DNA of 64,000 nucleotides from Caloranaerobacter ferrireducens (GCF_001730685.1 NZ_MDJR01000003.1:169880-233879); one strand, 5' to 3'; shown: positions 8,717 through 17,850, counted from the first letter of the stretch. Made by a program: numbers and translations. The notes: a model not told the origin generated them from the letters alone.

Positions 8717-8794
8717 TGGTCGGGATGACTGGATTCGAACCAGCGACCCCAAGTCCCCCAGACTTGTGCGCTAACCAAACTGCGCTACATCCCG
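8717..8794 (-). tRNA. tRNA-Pro (anticodon GGG), CCA encoded
   Basis: On the minus strand the acceptor stem CGGGATG/CATCCCG, D-stem GCGC/GCGC, anticodon stem CAAGT/ACTTG with loop CTGGGGG, and T-arm with TTCGAAT all fold correctly. CCA is encoded (8717-8719). Positions 34-36 of the loop read GGG, so it decodes CCC and CCU proline codons. Discriminator A and the overall sequence fit bacterial tRNA-Pro. Confidence 0.93.
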
Positions 8795-8984
8795 AGAGTA
8801 ATACATATTATACACATTTTTTTAGAATTTGTAAAGTTGATATAGAAATTATGATATACTTGATTTACAAACAGAAATAGGTCTTTAGTTATATTTGCAT
8901 ATGAATAACGCTTATTGTTAAAATAATAAAGGAAAATCTTAAAAGATGAAGAAATATAATATAAAGTTTTAGTGTGGTGATATT

Positions 8985-10298
8985 ATGACTAAAGACAAAA
9001 GAAAACAAAAAAGAAGAAGACGAAAAAGGTTTAGGATTGGGTTGGTAATAATAGTAGTAATTTATTTATCGTTAAGAATGTTACCAACGTTTTGTGTAAC
9101 AAATGCAGCTACAGTAATAGTTGAAGAAGGTAGTATTGATGTTTTTGAGAAGGCTAAAGGGATTATTTTTAAGAATGAAGTTGTATATAGGGCGACAACT
9201 AACGGTAAAATAATTTTTAATAAAAATGAGGGTGAGAAGGTTGGATTAGGGACTTTGATAGGACAAGTAGTAGCATCTGATAAGGCACATGAAATAGCGG
9301 AAGAATTGAATGTTATAAATAAAAGAATTGAGGAGTTAAGCAACAAGCTTAAAACACAGGAGATATTTTCAAGTGATATAGAAAAGAATCAGATTTTTAT
9401 AGATGAAAAAATAGATATTTTGAGAAAAAATATTTTAGAAGGTAATTTTATTGAAATAAACCAAGTAGCAAAAGAGTTAAAATTAGATTTAGATAAACGT
9501 TCAGATTTGTTTGGTAACAATTCGTTAATAGCTAATGATTTGGACAAACTGTATGAAGTGCGTAAGAATTTACAGGACAGATTAAAAAATGCAAAAGCAA
9601 ATTATTATTCAAAAAATTGCGGTTTAGTAAGTTATACTATTGATGGGTTGGAAGAAATTTATAGCTTAAAGAGTTTATCGAATTTCACTCCTGATAAGTT
9701 TAGAATTATAGAAAGGAATATACATAAAGTTAATAACGATTGGGAGGTTACTTCAGGTGAACCAATTTTTAAAATAATTGATAACTATAAATGGTACCTT
9801 GTAGTAAAACTAATGCCTGGGAGTAGTATAGATAGATTAAATGAAGGAAAAGATGTATATATAAAATTTATAGAAAAAAATGAAAAAATAAGAGGGAAAG
9901 TTTATAAAGTAAATAAAGGTAGTAATGAATACATAGTAATATTTGAATTTGATAGTTATCTATATAAGTTTTATAATGAGAGGTATATTGATGTTGAGAT
10001 AATTACTGATACTTATTGTGGATTGAAAATACCTAAAAGTGCAATAGTAAAAAAAGACGGAATAGACGGAGTATATATTAAAGATATAAGTAGTATCGTA
10101 AAATTTAAACCTGTCAAAATAATAGGACAAAATGATAAATATGTAATTGTGGATGCAGGAAGTAAAATTAAAGCTGGTGATAGAGGAAAAATTGAAATAA
10201 ATATTAATGGAAATTATGAAAAAAGATATACAATTTCTATTTTTGATGAAGTATTTATTAATGGTAAGAAAGTTAAAGAAGGACAGATTATAGATTAG
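8985..10298 (+). CDS. HlyD-like membrane protein of the sepF cluster
   Basis: This 437-residue protein has a very basic N-terminus (MTKDKRKQKRRRRKR), one transmembrane segment (about 17-34) and an extracytoplasmic part. The N-terminal barrel-sandwich segment (about 45-95) resembles the HlyD membrane-fusion family, a coiled-coil region follows (about 95-200), and a C-terminal beta-rich domain follows that. No ABC or RND transporter gene is nearby. It precedes yggS-sepF-yggT-ylmH-divIVA, so an envelope or division role is more plausible than efflux. The function is unproven. Confidence 0.65.
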   Translation: MTKDKRKQKRRRRKRFRIGLVIIVVIYLSLRMLPTFCVTNAATVIVEEGSIDVFEKAKGIIFKNEVVYRATTNGKIIFNKNEGEKVGLGTLIGQVVASDKAHEIAEELNVINKRIEELSNKLKTQEIFSSDIEKNQIFIDEKIDILRKNILEGNFIEINQVAKELKLDLDKRSDLFGNNSLIANDLDKLYEVRKNLQDRLKNAKANYYSKNCGLVSYTIDGLEEIYSLKSLSNFTPDKFRIIERNIHKVNNDWEVTSGEPIFKIIDNYKWYLVVKLMPGSSIDRLNEGKDVYIKFIEKNEKIRGKVYKVNKGSNEYIVIFEFDSYLYKFYNERYIDVEIITDTYCGLKIPKSAIVKKDGIDGVYIKDISSIVKFKPVKIIGQNDKYVIVDAGSKIKAGDRGKIEININGNYEKRYTISIFDEVFINGKKVKEGQIID

Positions 10299-10316
10299 AG
10301 GGAGGGGATTAAAATA

Positions 10317-11006
10317 ATTAATATAAAAGCAAATTTAGAAGAAGTGTATAAAAATATTGAAGAAGCGGCTTTGAAAACTGGTAGAAGTCTAGAAGATATA
10401 ACATTAATTGCTGTTACAAAAACAGTAGATGTTGATGTGATGAACGAAGCAATAAAGCTAGGAATTAATAATATAGGTGAGAGTAGAGTTCAGGAAATTT
10501 TAAGAAAGTATGATTTGATTAAAGATAGCCCTATATGGCATATGATAGGGCATTTACAAACAAACAAAGTTAAATATATTATTGATAAAATAGATTTAAT
10601 TCATTCATTAGATAGGTTATCTTTAGCACAGGAACTGCACAAAAGAGCAGAGCAACATAATATTTTTGTAAATGCTCTTATTCAAGTTAATATAGCAGAG
10701 GAAGAAACAAAGTATGGACTTTATGGTGATGAAGTTATACCTTTTGTCGAAGAAATTATAAAATATCCTAAAATAAAGATAAAGGGTCTTATGACAATAG
10801 CTCCTTATACAGAAAATCCTGAAGAGGTCAGATATGTTTTTAGACAGTTAAAAGGACTTTCTGAGGAACTTAAAAAACGGGGATATCCAAATGTAGAGAT
10901 GAAGTATTTATCAATGGGAATGACTAATGATTATAAAATTGCGATTGAAGAAGGTTCTAACATGGTGAGAATAGGTACAGGAATTTTTGGAGAAAGAAAT
11001 TATTAG
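10317..11006 (+). CDS. YggS-family PLP-binding protein
   Basis: This is a fold-type III alanine-racemase-like protein that binds pyridoxal phosphate and affects PLP homeostasis; it has no firm enzymatic activity. The PLP lysine is in IAVTKTV, at residue 35 if translation starts at the ATT (10317), matching Lys36 of E. coli YggS. That ATT lies 9 bases after GGAGGGG (10301-10307) and gives the family-like start MNIKANLEEVYKNI. The GTG at 10344 has no ribosome binding site and would lose nine conserved residues. SepF follows. Confidence 0.85.
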   Translation: MNIKANLEEVYKNIEEAALKTGRSLEDITLIAVTKTVDVDVMNEAIKLGINNIGESRVQEILRKYDLIKDSPIWHMIGHLQTNKVKYIIDKIDLIHSLDRLSLAQELHKRAEQHNIFVNALIQVNIAEEETKYGLYGDEVIPFVEEIIKYPKIKIKGLMTIAPYTENPEEVRYVFRQLKGLSEELKKRGYPNVEMKYLSMGMTNDYKIAIEEGSNMVRIGTGIFGERNY

Positions 11007-11020
11007 GAGGTATTATCATA

Positions 11021-11467
11021 ATGTCAAATAAAAGTAATAAAATTATCAATAAGTTTAAATATATAATTGGTTTGGATGATTTTGAGGAAGATATAGTAGA
11101 AGATCCAATTGATCCGTTTATTGAAGAAGATTTACAGGTTAAAAAACGCGTTAACAATAGAATTGTAAGTATACATACAAATTTATCTATGAAATTAACG
11201 ATTCATGAACCAAAAAAATATGAAGACGCACCTAAGATTATTGAGGACATAAAAAATAGAAAAACAGTTGTTATTAATCTAGAACATATGGATAGTGAGA
11301 GTAAAAGGCAAGTTTTTGATTTTTTAAACGGAGCAATTTATGCTTTAGAAGGGATTATTCAGAAAGTTGCAAAAGATATTTTTATTTTAGCTCCTAATAA
11401 TGTAGAGATTAACGGAAATATAAAAGAACAATTGAAAAACAAAGGAATATTTCCGTGGCAAAGATAG
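11021..11467 (+). CDS. sepF: Cell-division protein SepF
   Basis: SepF polymerises at the membrane and anchors and bundles FtsZ. The 148 residues have a short amphipathic N-terminus and an acidic linker (EEDIVEDPIDPFIEEDL). The C-terminal SepF domain (about 65-148) has VVINLEHMD and the FLNGAIYALEG helix. AGGAGGTATTATCATA precedes the ATG. Its place between yggS and yggT is the usual Gram-positive division-cluster order. Confidence 0.93.
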   Translation: MSNKSNKIINKFKYIIGLDDFEEDIVEDPIDPFIEEDLQVKKRVNNRIVSIHTNLSMKLTIHEPKKYEDAPKIIEDIKNRKTVVINLEHMDSESKRQVFDFLNGAIYALEGIIQKVAKDIFILAPNNVEINGNIKEQLKNKGIFPWQR

Positions 11468-11485
11468 TTAGAAGAGGTGTTGAAT

Positions 11486-11749
11486 GTGTGGGTTTTAGAA
11501 AGATCTATAGATATATTTATAAACTTAATAGAAACATTGATTTTAGTAAGAATTTTTATGTCTTTTATAATTAGAGATTTAGGTAATCCTCTGTTTAACT
11601 TTATTTACCAAATTACAGAACCTATTTTAGCTCCTTGTAGAAATTTAATAAATAAATTAGGTATTAATACAGGTATGATAGATTTTTCGCCATTGTTAGC
11701 ATTTTTATTCTTAGACTTAATCTCTTATATTTTAAGAACTATTTTATAA
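11486..11749 (+). CDS. YggT-family membrane protein
   Basis: This protein of about 87 residues has two hydrophobic regions, the second around PLLAFLFLDLISYILR, and the family segment PILAPCRNLI. The family is linked to cell division and osmotic behaviour by gene neighbourhood, without a known mechanism. I chose the GTG at 11486 because AGAGG (11473-11477) is 8 bases upstream; the GTG at 11477 falls inside the ribosome binding site. Confidence 0.85.
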   Translation: MWVLERSIDIFINLIETLILVRIFMSFIIRDLGNPLFNFIYQITEPILAPCRNLINKLGINTGMIDFSPLLAFLFLDLISYILRTIL

Positions 11750-11765
11750 CTAGATAGGTGATGTC

Positions 11766-12554
11766 ATGTTTTTGAACAAAGCAAAATACTTAGAACATAT
11801 TAGAGATCCAGAGCAAATAATAGTTATGAGGAAAATTTTAGATAAAATTGAAAAAGTATTAAAAAATCATGAAATTGTATATACTGACTTTTTAGATCCC
11901 TATCAAAGAAGATTAAGTCATTCAATACTTAATAGGTTTTCTGATTTAAATTATTTTGAAGAGGGTGGTCTTAAAGAGGCCGAAAGAAAATCGATTATAA
12001 TATATCCATTTTATTTAATTAAGGAGGATATTGAAAATCCAATTGGTTCAATTAAGATAATTGGTAATTTTAAGAAAAAATTAAATCATAGAGACTATTT
12101 AGGTTCTATATTAGGATTAGGGATTAAAAGAGAAAAAATTGGGGACATATATTTACATGATGATTTTACGCAAATTGTATTACATAAGGATATTTTGGAT
12201 TTTATTAAATTACATTTAAGTAAAGTTGGTAATCAGAATGTACAAGTTGAGGAGATAAGTTTAAATGAAATAAAACAAGGCACGATTGAATATATTGAAA
12301 AAAATGTTACTGTAAGCTCGTTAAGAGTGGATAATATTATTAGTGCAGTATACGATATTTCAAGATCAAAGTGTTTAATGTATTTTAATCAAAATAGAGT
12401 CAAAGTTAATTGGGAACCAATAAAGCAGCCATTTCATTTAGTTGATGAGACTGATATGGTTTCTGTAAAAGGTAAGGGTAGGTTTTTAATTTATAAGAAT
12501 TTGGGGAAAACGAAAAAAGGAAGGTATAAATTAATAATAAAAATTTATGTTTAG
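11766..12554 (+). CDS. ylmH: YlmH-family S4 RNA-binding protein
   Basis: This 262-residue protein has an N-terminal YlmH domain and a C-terminal S4 RNA-binding domain (about 180-245, with SSLRVDNIISAVYDISRS and NQNRVKVNW). YlmH homologues act in ribosome-associated quality control by holding peptidyl-tRNA on split 50S subunits. The partner RqcH is encoded at 23830-25599. TAGGTGATGTC precedes the ATG. The gene sits in the sepF-divIVA cluster as in other Firmicutes. Confidence 0.9.
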   Translation: MFLNKAKYLEHIRDPEQIIVMRKILDKIEKVLKNHEIVYTDFLDPYQRRLSHSILNRFSDLNYFEEGGLKEAERKSIIIYPFYLIKEDIENPIGSIKIIGNFKKKLNHRDYLGSILGLGIKREKIGDIYLHDDFTQIVLHKDILDFIKLHLSKVGNQNVQVEEISLNEIKQGTIEYIEKNVTVSSLRVDNIISAVYDISRSKCLMYFNQNRVKVNWEPIKQPFHLVDETDMVSVKGKGRFLIYKNLGKTKKGRYKLIIKIYV

Positions 12555-12568
12555 TGGAGGTTTGGGTT

Positions 12569-13027
12569 ATGTTAACACCTTTAGATATTCAAAACAAAGA
12601 ATTTAGTAGAAGTATTAGAGGATATAAAGAAACAGAAGTTGATAGTTTTTTAGATGAAATTACTGTTGATTATGAAAAACTTTACAAAGAGAATATTGAG
12701 CTTAAAGATAAAATTTCTGCATTAAATGAGAGACTTGAACATTATAAAAATATTGAAAAAACGTTACAGAATACGCTAGTTGTAGCTCAAAATACTGCTG
12801 AAGAGGTTAGTTATAATGCTAAAAAAGAAGCAGAGCTTATTATAAAAGAAGCAGAAGAAAATGCAAGAAAGATTATTGAAGATGCACATAATGAAGTTGT
12901 TAAAATACAGAAAAAATATGAAGAAATTAAAAAAGAGTTATTGGTTTTTAAAACTAGGTTTAAGACTTTATTAAGTTCACAATTAGAAACGGTAGATATG
13001 TTTTTTAACGAAATTGATGAAAAATAA
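12569..13027 (+). CDS. divIVA: Cell-division/polarity protein DivIVA
   Basis: The 152 residues begin MLTPLDIQNKEFSRSIRGYKE, the membrane-curvature-binding N-terminus of DivIVA, with the conserved F and R in the loop. A long coiled coil follows (about 30-135). DivIVA marks cell poles and septa and recruits division or chromosome-anchoring proteins. The ATG at 12569 has GGAGG 8 bases upstream; the earlier in-frame ATG at 12554 overlaps the end of ylmH and lacks a ribosome binding site. Confidence 0.92.
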   Translation: MLTPLDIQNKEFSRSIRGYKETEVDSFLDEITVDYEKLYKENIELKDKISALNERLEHYKNIEKTLQNTLVVAQNTAEEVSYNAKKEAELIIKEAEENARKIIEDAHNEVVKIQKKYEEIKKELLVFKTRFKTLLSSQLETVDMFFNEIDEK

Positions 13028-13046
13028 TGAAAAATAATTGTTAATA

Positions 13047-13075
13047 TTGACGAATTTTAGTTAATAATATATAAT
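13047..13075 (+). promoter_or_regulatory. SigA-type promoter of the ileS leader
   Basis: TTGACG (13047-13052), a 17-bp spacer and TATAAT (13070-13075) lie just upstream of the T-box leader. Confidence 0.75.
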
Positions 13076-13105
13076 ATCTTTAAAATTCTATATAGATAAA
13101 AACTA

Positions 13106-13312
13106 TGAAAGGGAGAGTAGTTATTGTGGGATTTCAAGAGAGCTAGCGGTTGGTGTGAGCTAGTAATCCTGCTTTAATGAAAATCACCCTGGAGTTGACC
13201 TTCGAATTAAGTAGGGGGTTCCGGTAATCCGTTATTTAAATGAGAGACCATTTATGGTAATTTGGGTGGTAACGCGGAGTAACTTCGTCCCATTGGGATG
13301 AAGTTTTTTTGT
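13106..13312 (+). promoter_or_regulatory. T-box riboswitch (isoleucine) with terminator
   Basis: The leader contains the T-box GGGTGGTAACGCGG (13264-13277). A terminator stem AACTTCGTCCC/GGGATGAAGTT (about 13281-13305) followed by T comes next. Upstream is a Stem I region with GCTAGC, and an ATC triplet at 13183-13185 in the sequence GAAAATCACC is the likely isoleucine specifier codon. Uncharged tRNA-Ile would stabilise the antiterminator and switch on ileS. The 345-bp gap between divIVA and ileS is filled by promoter, leader and ribosome binding site. Confidence 0.93.
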
Positions 13313-13372
13313 TTATATAAACGACGGCGCATCTTAGTTAAAATAATTCGAAAATACATAGGAGGTGTTAGG

Positions 13373-16147
13373 ATGGATTACAGTAAAACATTGAATTTAC
13401 CAAAAACAGAATTTCCAATGAGAGCTAACTTACCAAAAAGAGAGCCTGATATTTTAAAAAAATGGTATGAAGAGGATATCTACAATAAAGGTCTTGAGAA
13501 GAATAAAGGTAATAAGAGTTTTATTTTACATGATGGTCCACCTTATGCAAATGGAGATATACACCTTGGTCATACTTTAAATAAGATTCTTAAGGATATA
13601 ATAGTTAGATATAAAACGTTAAGAGGCTTTTATGCACCATATATTCCAGGTTGGGATACTCATGGCTTACCTATTGAATTAAGAGCGATAAAAGAGCTAG
13701 GTTTAAGTGTGAAAGAAGTTTCACCAGTTGAATTTAGAAATAAGTGTAGAGATTATGCACTAAGTCAAGTAGAAAAACAAAAAGAACAATTTAAGCGTTT
13801 AGGTGTAACAGGTGACTGGGATAATCCATACTTAACTTTAAAACCTGAATATGAAGCTCATCAGATAGAAATATTTGGAGAGATGGCTAATAAAGGATAT
13901 ATATATAAAGGATTAAAACCAGTTTACTGGTGTCCAAGTTGTGAAACTGCACTAGCAGAAGCTGAAATAGAATATAAAGATAAAGTATCACCATCTATTT
14001 ATGTAAAATTTGAGCTTATTGATGATAAAGGTTTATTTAAAGACTACGTAGATAATTTAGAAAATGTTTATTTTGTAATTTGGACAACAACACCATGGAC
14101 TTTACCTGCTAACTTAGCTATTTCTGTTGGACCAGAATTTGAATATTCTCTTGTAAAAGTTAACAATGAAGTTTATGTTATAGCTAAAGAATTGATTGAA
14201 AAGGTGACAAAAGAAATAGGCGTTGAGGAATATGAAATATTAGCTGATTTTAACGGTAAAATGCTAGAATATATGAAAACTAAGCATCCTTTTATCGAAA
14301 GAGAGTCAGTTGTTATATTAGGTGATCATGTAACATTAGATGCCGGTACTGGATGTGTTCATACAGCACCAGGACATGGTCAAGAAGACTTCTTGATTGG
14401 ACAAAAATATAATCTGGGTGTATTGAATCCTGTAGATAATAAAGGACATTTTACTGATAAAGCAGGAAAATATGAAGGTTTATATTATGCAAAAGCAAAC
14501 AAGGTGATACTTAATGACTTAGAAGAGAGTGGGCACTTAATTGCTAGAAATGATATTACACACTCATATCCACATTGTTGGAGATGTAAAGGTCCAGTTA
14601 TATTTAGAGCTACTGAACAATGGTTTGCTTCAGTTGACGCATTTAAAAATGAAGCAATTGAGGCTGCGAAGAAAGTTGAATGGATACCTGGCTGGGGTGA
14701 AGAGAGAATTATTAATATGATTAAGGATAGAAACGATTGGTGTATCTCAAGACAGAGAATTTGGGGGGTACCAATACCTATCTTCTACTGTGAAGAATGT
14801 GGTAAGGAATTAATAAATGAAGAGACTATAGCAAAGGTTTCTTCAATTTTTAGAGAAAAAGGCTCTAATGCTTGGTATGAGATGGAAGCAAATGAATTAC
14901 TTCCAGAGAATATAAAGTGTGAATGTGGATGTACTAAATTCAAAAAAGAAATGGATATAATGGATGTATGGTTTGACTCTGGTTCTAGCCATAAATCTGT
15001 TATTGAAGAATATGAAGAATTAACATATCCAGCAGATTTATATCTAGAAGGGAATGACCAATATAGAGGTTGGTTCCAGTCATCACTTTTAACGGCTATA
15101 GCTACTAAAGGAACTTCACCATATAAAAGTGTTATAACTCATGGTATGATAGTAGACGGTGAAGGTAAAAAGATGTCTAAGTCATTAGGAAATGGTGTTG
15201 ATCCATTAGAAGTAATAAATAAATATGGAGCAGATATATTAAGATTATGGGTGTCATCTTCAGATTATAAGTCAGATGTAAGAATGTCAAATGAAATACT
15301 TAAGCAGATGTCTGAGGTTTACAGAAAGATTAGAAATACAGCAAGATTTATTTTAGGAAATCTATATGACTTCGAACCAGAAAAAGATGCAGTAAGTTAT
15401 GATGAACTTTTAGAAATGGATAAATGGGCTTTGATAAAACTTAATAGATTGATTGAAAAAGTTACAAAGGCTTATGATAGTTATGATTTTCATGTAATTT
15501 ATCATGCAATTCATAATTTCTGTGTTGTAGATATGAGTAGCTTCTATTTAGATGTATTAAAAGATAGATTATATACACTAAGAAGTGATTCAAAATCAAG
15601 AAGAGCTGCTCAAACTACAATTGATATAATTCTTAAAGCATTAGTTAAGATGATTGCGCCAATAATACCTTTTACAGCTGAAGAAATATGGCAGTTTGTT
15701 AAGGGTGAAGATGCTATTAGTATACATTTAACTGATTGGCCTGAGCCAAAAGCTGAATATTATAATGAAGCTATAGAAAGTAAATGGAATAAGATTATTT
15801 CTTATAGAGAGGATATAACAAAGGCTTTAGAAAAAGCAAGAAGCCAGAAAATAATAGGACATTCATTAAATGCTTTAGTTAAGATTTATGCTAATAGCGA
15901 AGATTACGAATTCTTAAAGAGCATAGAAGAAAAATTATCAGAGATTTTGATTGTTTCAAAGGTAGAAGTAAATGAAGATAAGGAAGTTGATGGAGACTAT
16001 ACAGCAGGAGAAAATAATGATATTAAAATAGTAGTTGAGCAGGCACCAGGACAAAAATGTGAGAGATGTTGGATATTTAGTGAGACAGTTGGTGAAAGTT
16101 CAGAACATCCAACAATTTGTGCAAAATGTGTGGCTAATTTAGAATAG
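13373..16147 (+). CDS. ileS: Isoleucyl-tRNA synthetase
   Basis: This class I synthetase of 924 residues has the HIGH-type motif GDIHLGH near residue 60, the editing domain (WTTTPWTLPAN), and KMSKS in GKKMSKSLGNGVDP. A C-terminal zinc site has CERCW and CAKC. GGAGGTGTTAGG precedes the ATG at 13373. An upstream in-frame start at 13298 lies inside the T-box terminator and is rejected. Expression is controlled by the isoleucine T-box. Confidence 0.97.
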   Translation: MDYSKTLNLPKTEFPMRANLPKREPDILKKWYEEDIYNKGLEKNKGNKSFILHDGPPYANGDIHLGHTLNKILKDIIVRYKTLRGFYAPYIPGWDTHGLPIELRAIKELGLSVKEVSPVEFRNKCRDYALSQVEKQKEQFKRLGVTGDWDNPYLTLKPEYEAHQIEIFGEMANKGYIYKGLKPVYWCPSCETALAEAEIEYKDKVSPSIYVKFELIDDKGLFKDYVDNLENVYFVIWTTTPWTLPANLAISVGPEFEYSLVKVNNEVYVIAKELIEKVTKEIGVEEYEILADFNGKMLEYMKTKHPFIERESVVILGDHVTLDAGTGCVHTAPGHGQEDFLIGQKYNLGVLNPVDNKGHFTDKAGKYEGLYYAKANKVILNDLEESGHLIARNDITHSYPHCWRCKGPVIFRATEQWFASVDAFKNEAIEAAKKVEWIPGWGEERIINMIKDRNDWCISRQRIWGVPIPIFYCEECGKELINEETIAKVSSIFREKGSNAWYEMEANELLPENIKCECGCTKFKKEMDIMDVWFDSGSSHKSVIEEYEELTYPADLYLEGNDQYRGWFQSSLLTAIATKGTSPYKSVITHGMIVDGEGKKMSKSLGNGVDPLEVINKYGADILRLWVSSSDYKSDVRMSNEILKQMSEVYRKIRNTARFILGNLYDFEPEKDAVSYDELLEMDKWALIKLNRLIEKVTKAYDSYDFHVIYHAIHNFCVVDMSSFYLDVLKDRLYTLRSDSKSRRAAQTTIDIILKALVKMIAPIIPFTAEEIWQFVKGEDAISIHLTDWPEPKAEYYNEAIESKWNKIISYREDITKALEKARSQKIIGHSLNALVKIYANSEDYEFLKSIEEKLSEILIVSKVEVNEDKEVDGDYTAGENNDIKIVVEQAPGQKCERCWIFSETVGESSEHPTICAKCVANLE

Positions 16148-16155
16148 TGAATAGA

Positions 16156-16190
16156 GGGTTTGTATGTAAATTGACATACAAGCCCTTTTT
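16156..16190 (+). terminator. Rho-independent terminator after ileS
   Basis: GGGTTTGTATGT/ACATACAAGCCC form a 12-bp stem with one G-U pair, followed by five T. Confidence 0.85.
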
Positions 16191-16243
16191 AAACACATAA
16201 GGAATTATAAATTGAGATTTTGCTTTTAAAAGGCTTTACATAC

Positions 16244-16271
16244 TTGACATGAAAGTTAGAAATTATATAAT
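16244..16271 (+). promoter_or_regulatory. Consensus SigA promoter of mtnN
   Basis: TTGACA (16244-16249), a 16-bp spacer and TATAAT (16266-16271) are both perfect hexamers, 43 bp upstream of the mtnN start. Confidence 0.8.
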
Positions 16272-16314
16272 AATAGAGAAAGTTATAAGTATATGCAAGC
16301 TAGGAGGAAGAAAT

Positions 16315-17010
16315 ATGAAAATTGGCATTATAGGCGCTATGGATGAAGAAATAAAGATTCTTAAAGACAAAATGAAAATAGATAAAGTTACAGAAAAGGC
16401 TAAAATGGAATTTTGTGAAGGGAAACTTAATGATAAAGATATTGTTTTAGTAAGATGTGGTATAGGAAAGGTAAATGCTGCAATTTGTACTCAGATATTA
16501 ATTACATATTTTAATGTAGATTGTATTATAAATACTGGAGTTGCTGGTGCAATACATGATAGTTTGAATATTGGAGATATAGTTATTTCTACAGATGTAG
16601 TTCAGCATGATGTTGATGCAACAGGTTTTGGATACGAGTTAGGAGAAATTCCAAGATTAGACGAATATAAATTTAAAGCTGATGAAAGGTTAATAGATAT
16701 AGCTAAAAAAGTAGCAGCTGAGGAACTTGTAGGACATAAGTTGTATGAAGGAAGAATACTAAGTGGAGATGTATTTGTGGCAAGTCCAGAGAAGAAAGAT
16801 AAGTTATGGGAAATTTTCAAGGGCTATTGTGTCGAAATGGAAAGTGCAGCAATAGGGCAGACTTGTTACTTAAATAATATTCCTTTTGTTATTTTTAGAG
16901 CTATTTCAGATAAAGCTGATGGTTCGGCACATGTCAATTTTAACGAATTTGTTATTGAATCAGCTAAAAACTCTGCAGAAATTGTACAAAGAATTATAAG
17001 CCTCATATAA
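16315..17010 (+). CDS. mtnN: 5'-methylthioadenosine/S-adenosylhomocysteine nucleosidase
   Basis: The enzyme cleaves adenine from methylthioadenosine and S-adenosylhomocysteine, recycling the by-products of SAM use. The 231 residues begin MKIGIIGAMDEEI, with the general-acid Glu. They also have NTGVAG, VEMESAAIGQ and the catalytic Asp in RAISDKAD. AGGAGGAAGAAAT precedes the ATG at 16315. An upstream in-frame start at 16249 coincides with the promoter and is rejected. aroF follows 19 bp downstream. Confidence 0.93.
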   Translation: MKIGIIGAMDEEIKILKDKMKIDKVTEKAKMEFCEGKLNDKDIVLVRCGIGKVNAAICTQILITYFNVDCIINTGVAGAIHDSLNIGDIVISTDVVQHDVDATGFGYELGEIPRLDEYKFKADERLIDIAKKVAAEELVGHKLYEGRILSGDVFVASPEKKDKLWEIFKGYCVEMESAAIGQTCYLNNIPFVIFRAISDKADGSAHVNFNEFVIESAKNSAEIVQRIISLI

Positions 17011-17029
17011 CTATTATGGAGGAGTAATC

Positions 17030-17842
17030 ATGGAATTACAATATATTGGCAAAAATCATGATGGTAAAAAAATTATAGATTTAGGTGATGGTATTAAAAT
17101 TGGAGATGGAGATTTTTCAATTATTGCAGGACCATGTGCGGTTGAAAATGAAAAACAGATGGAATTAATTGGTGAAATGTTAAAGAGTTTAGAAATAAAA
17201 TTGATTAGAGGTGGTGCTTTTAAACCGAGAACATCACCATATTCTTTTCAAGGCTTAGGGTTTGAGGGATTAAAAATTTTAAGAGAAATTGCTGTTAAAT
17301 ATAATTTAAAAGTTGTTTCTGAGATTATGGACCCTCGTGATTTAGAAAAAGCATTAGAATATATAGATATTATACAAATTGGCTCAAGGAATATGCAAAA
17401 TTATTCTTTATTAAAAGAAGTAGGGAAATTAAATAAGCCTGTATTATTAAAACGAGGAATGACAGCAACAGTAAAAGAATGGTTAATGGCGGCTGAATAT
17501 ATTGCTTTAGAAGGTAATGATAATATTATACTATGTGAACGTGGTATTAGAACTTTTGAAAACTATACTAGAAATACGCTTGATTTGACAGTTGTGCCAA
17601 TTCTGAAAACTTTAAGTAAATTACCAGTAATTGTAGATCCGAGTCATGGTACAGGTAGAAGGGATTTAGTTATTCCAATGACAAGAGGAGCTGTAGCAGT
17701 AGGAGCAGATGGTATAATGGTAGAAGTACATCCGAATCCTGCTGAAGCTTTATCTGATGGTTATCAGTCGCTTACTTTAGAACAATTGAAGATATTATGT
17801 AATGAAATTGAACAGATTAAAAAGTGTGTTAATAATTTATGA
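17030..17842 (+). CDS. aroF: 3-deoxy-7-phosphoheptulonate (DAHP) synthase
   Basis: This enzyme condenses phosphoenolpyruvate and erythrose-4-phosphate in the first step of the shikimate pathway. The 270 residues are of the short type (Ibeta, KDO8P-synthase-like), without a fused chorismate mutase. Visible motifs are IIAGPCAVEN, RGGAFKPRTSPYSFQG, QIGSRNMQN, KRGM and DPSHGTGRRD, which include metal and substrate ligands. GGAGGAGTAATC precedes the ATG. It lies apart from other aro genes, in a unit with mtnN. Confidence 0.92.
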   Translation: MELQYIGKNHDGKKIIDLGDGIKIGDGDFSIIAGPCAVENEKQMELIGEMLKSLEIKLIRGGAFKPRTSPYSFQGLGFEGLKILREIAVKYNLKVVSEIMDPRDLEKALEYIDIIQIGSRNMQNYSLLKEVGKLNKPVLLKRGMTATVKEWLMAAEYIALEGNDNIILCERGIRTFENYTRNTLDLTVVPILKTLSKLPVIVDPSHGTGRRDLVIPMTRGAVAVGADGIMVEVHPNPAEALSDGYQSLTLEQLKILCNEIEQIKKCVNNL

Positions 17843-17850
17843 TACTTAAA

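Noticed and set aside
13298..13372. In-frame N-terminal extension of ileS starting at 13298
   Set aside because: It starts within the T-box terminator hairpin and has no ribosome binding site; GGAGGTG directly precedes the ATG at 13373.
16249..16314. N-terminal extension of mtnN from 16249
   Set aside because: It overlaps a perfect SigA promoter; the strong ribosome binding site and conserved MKIGIIGAM start are at 16315.
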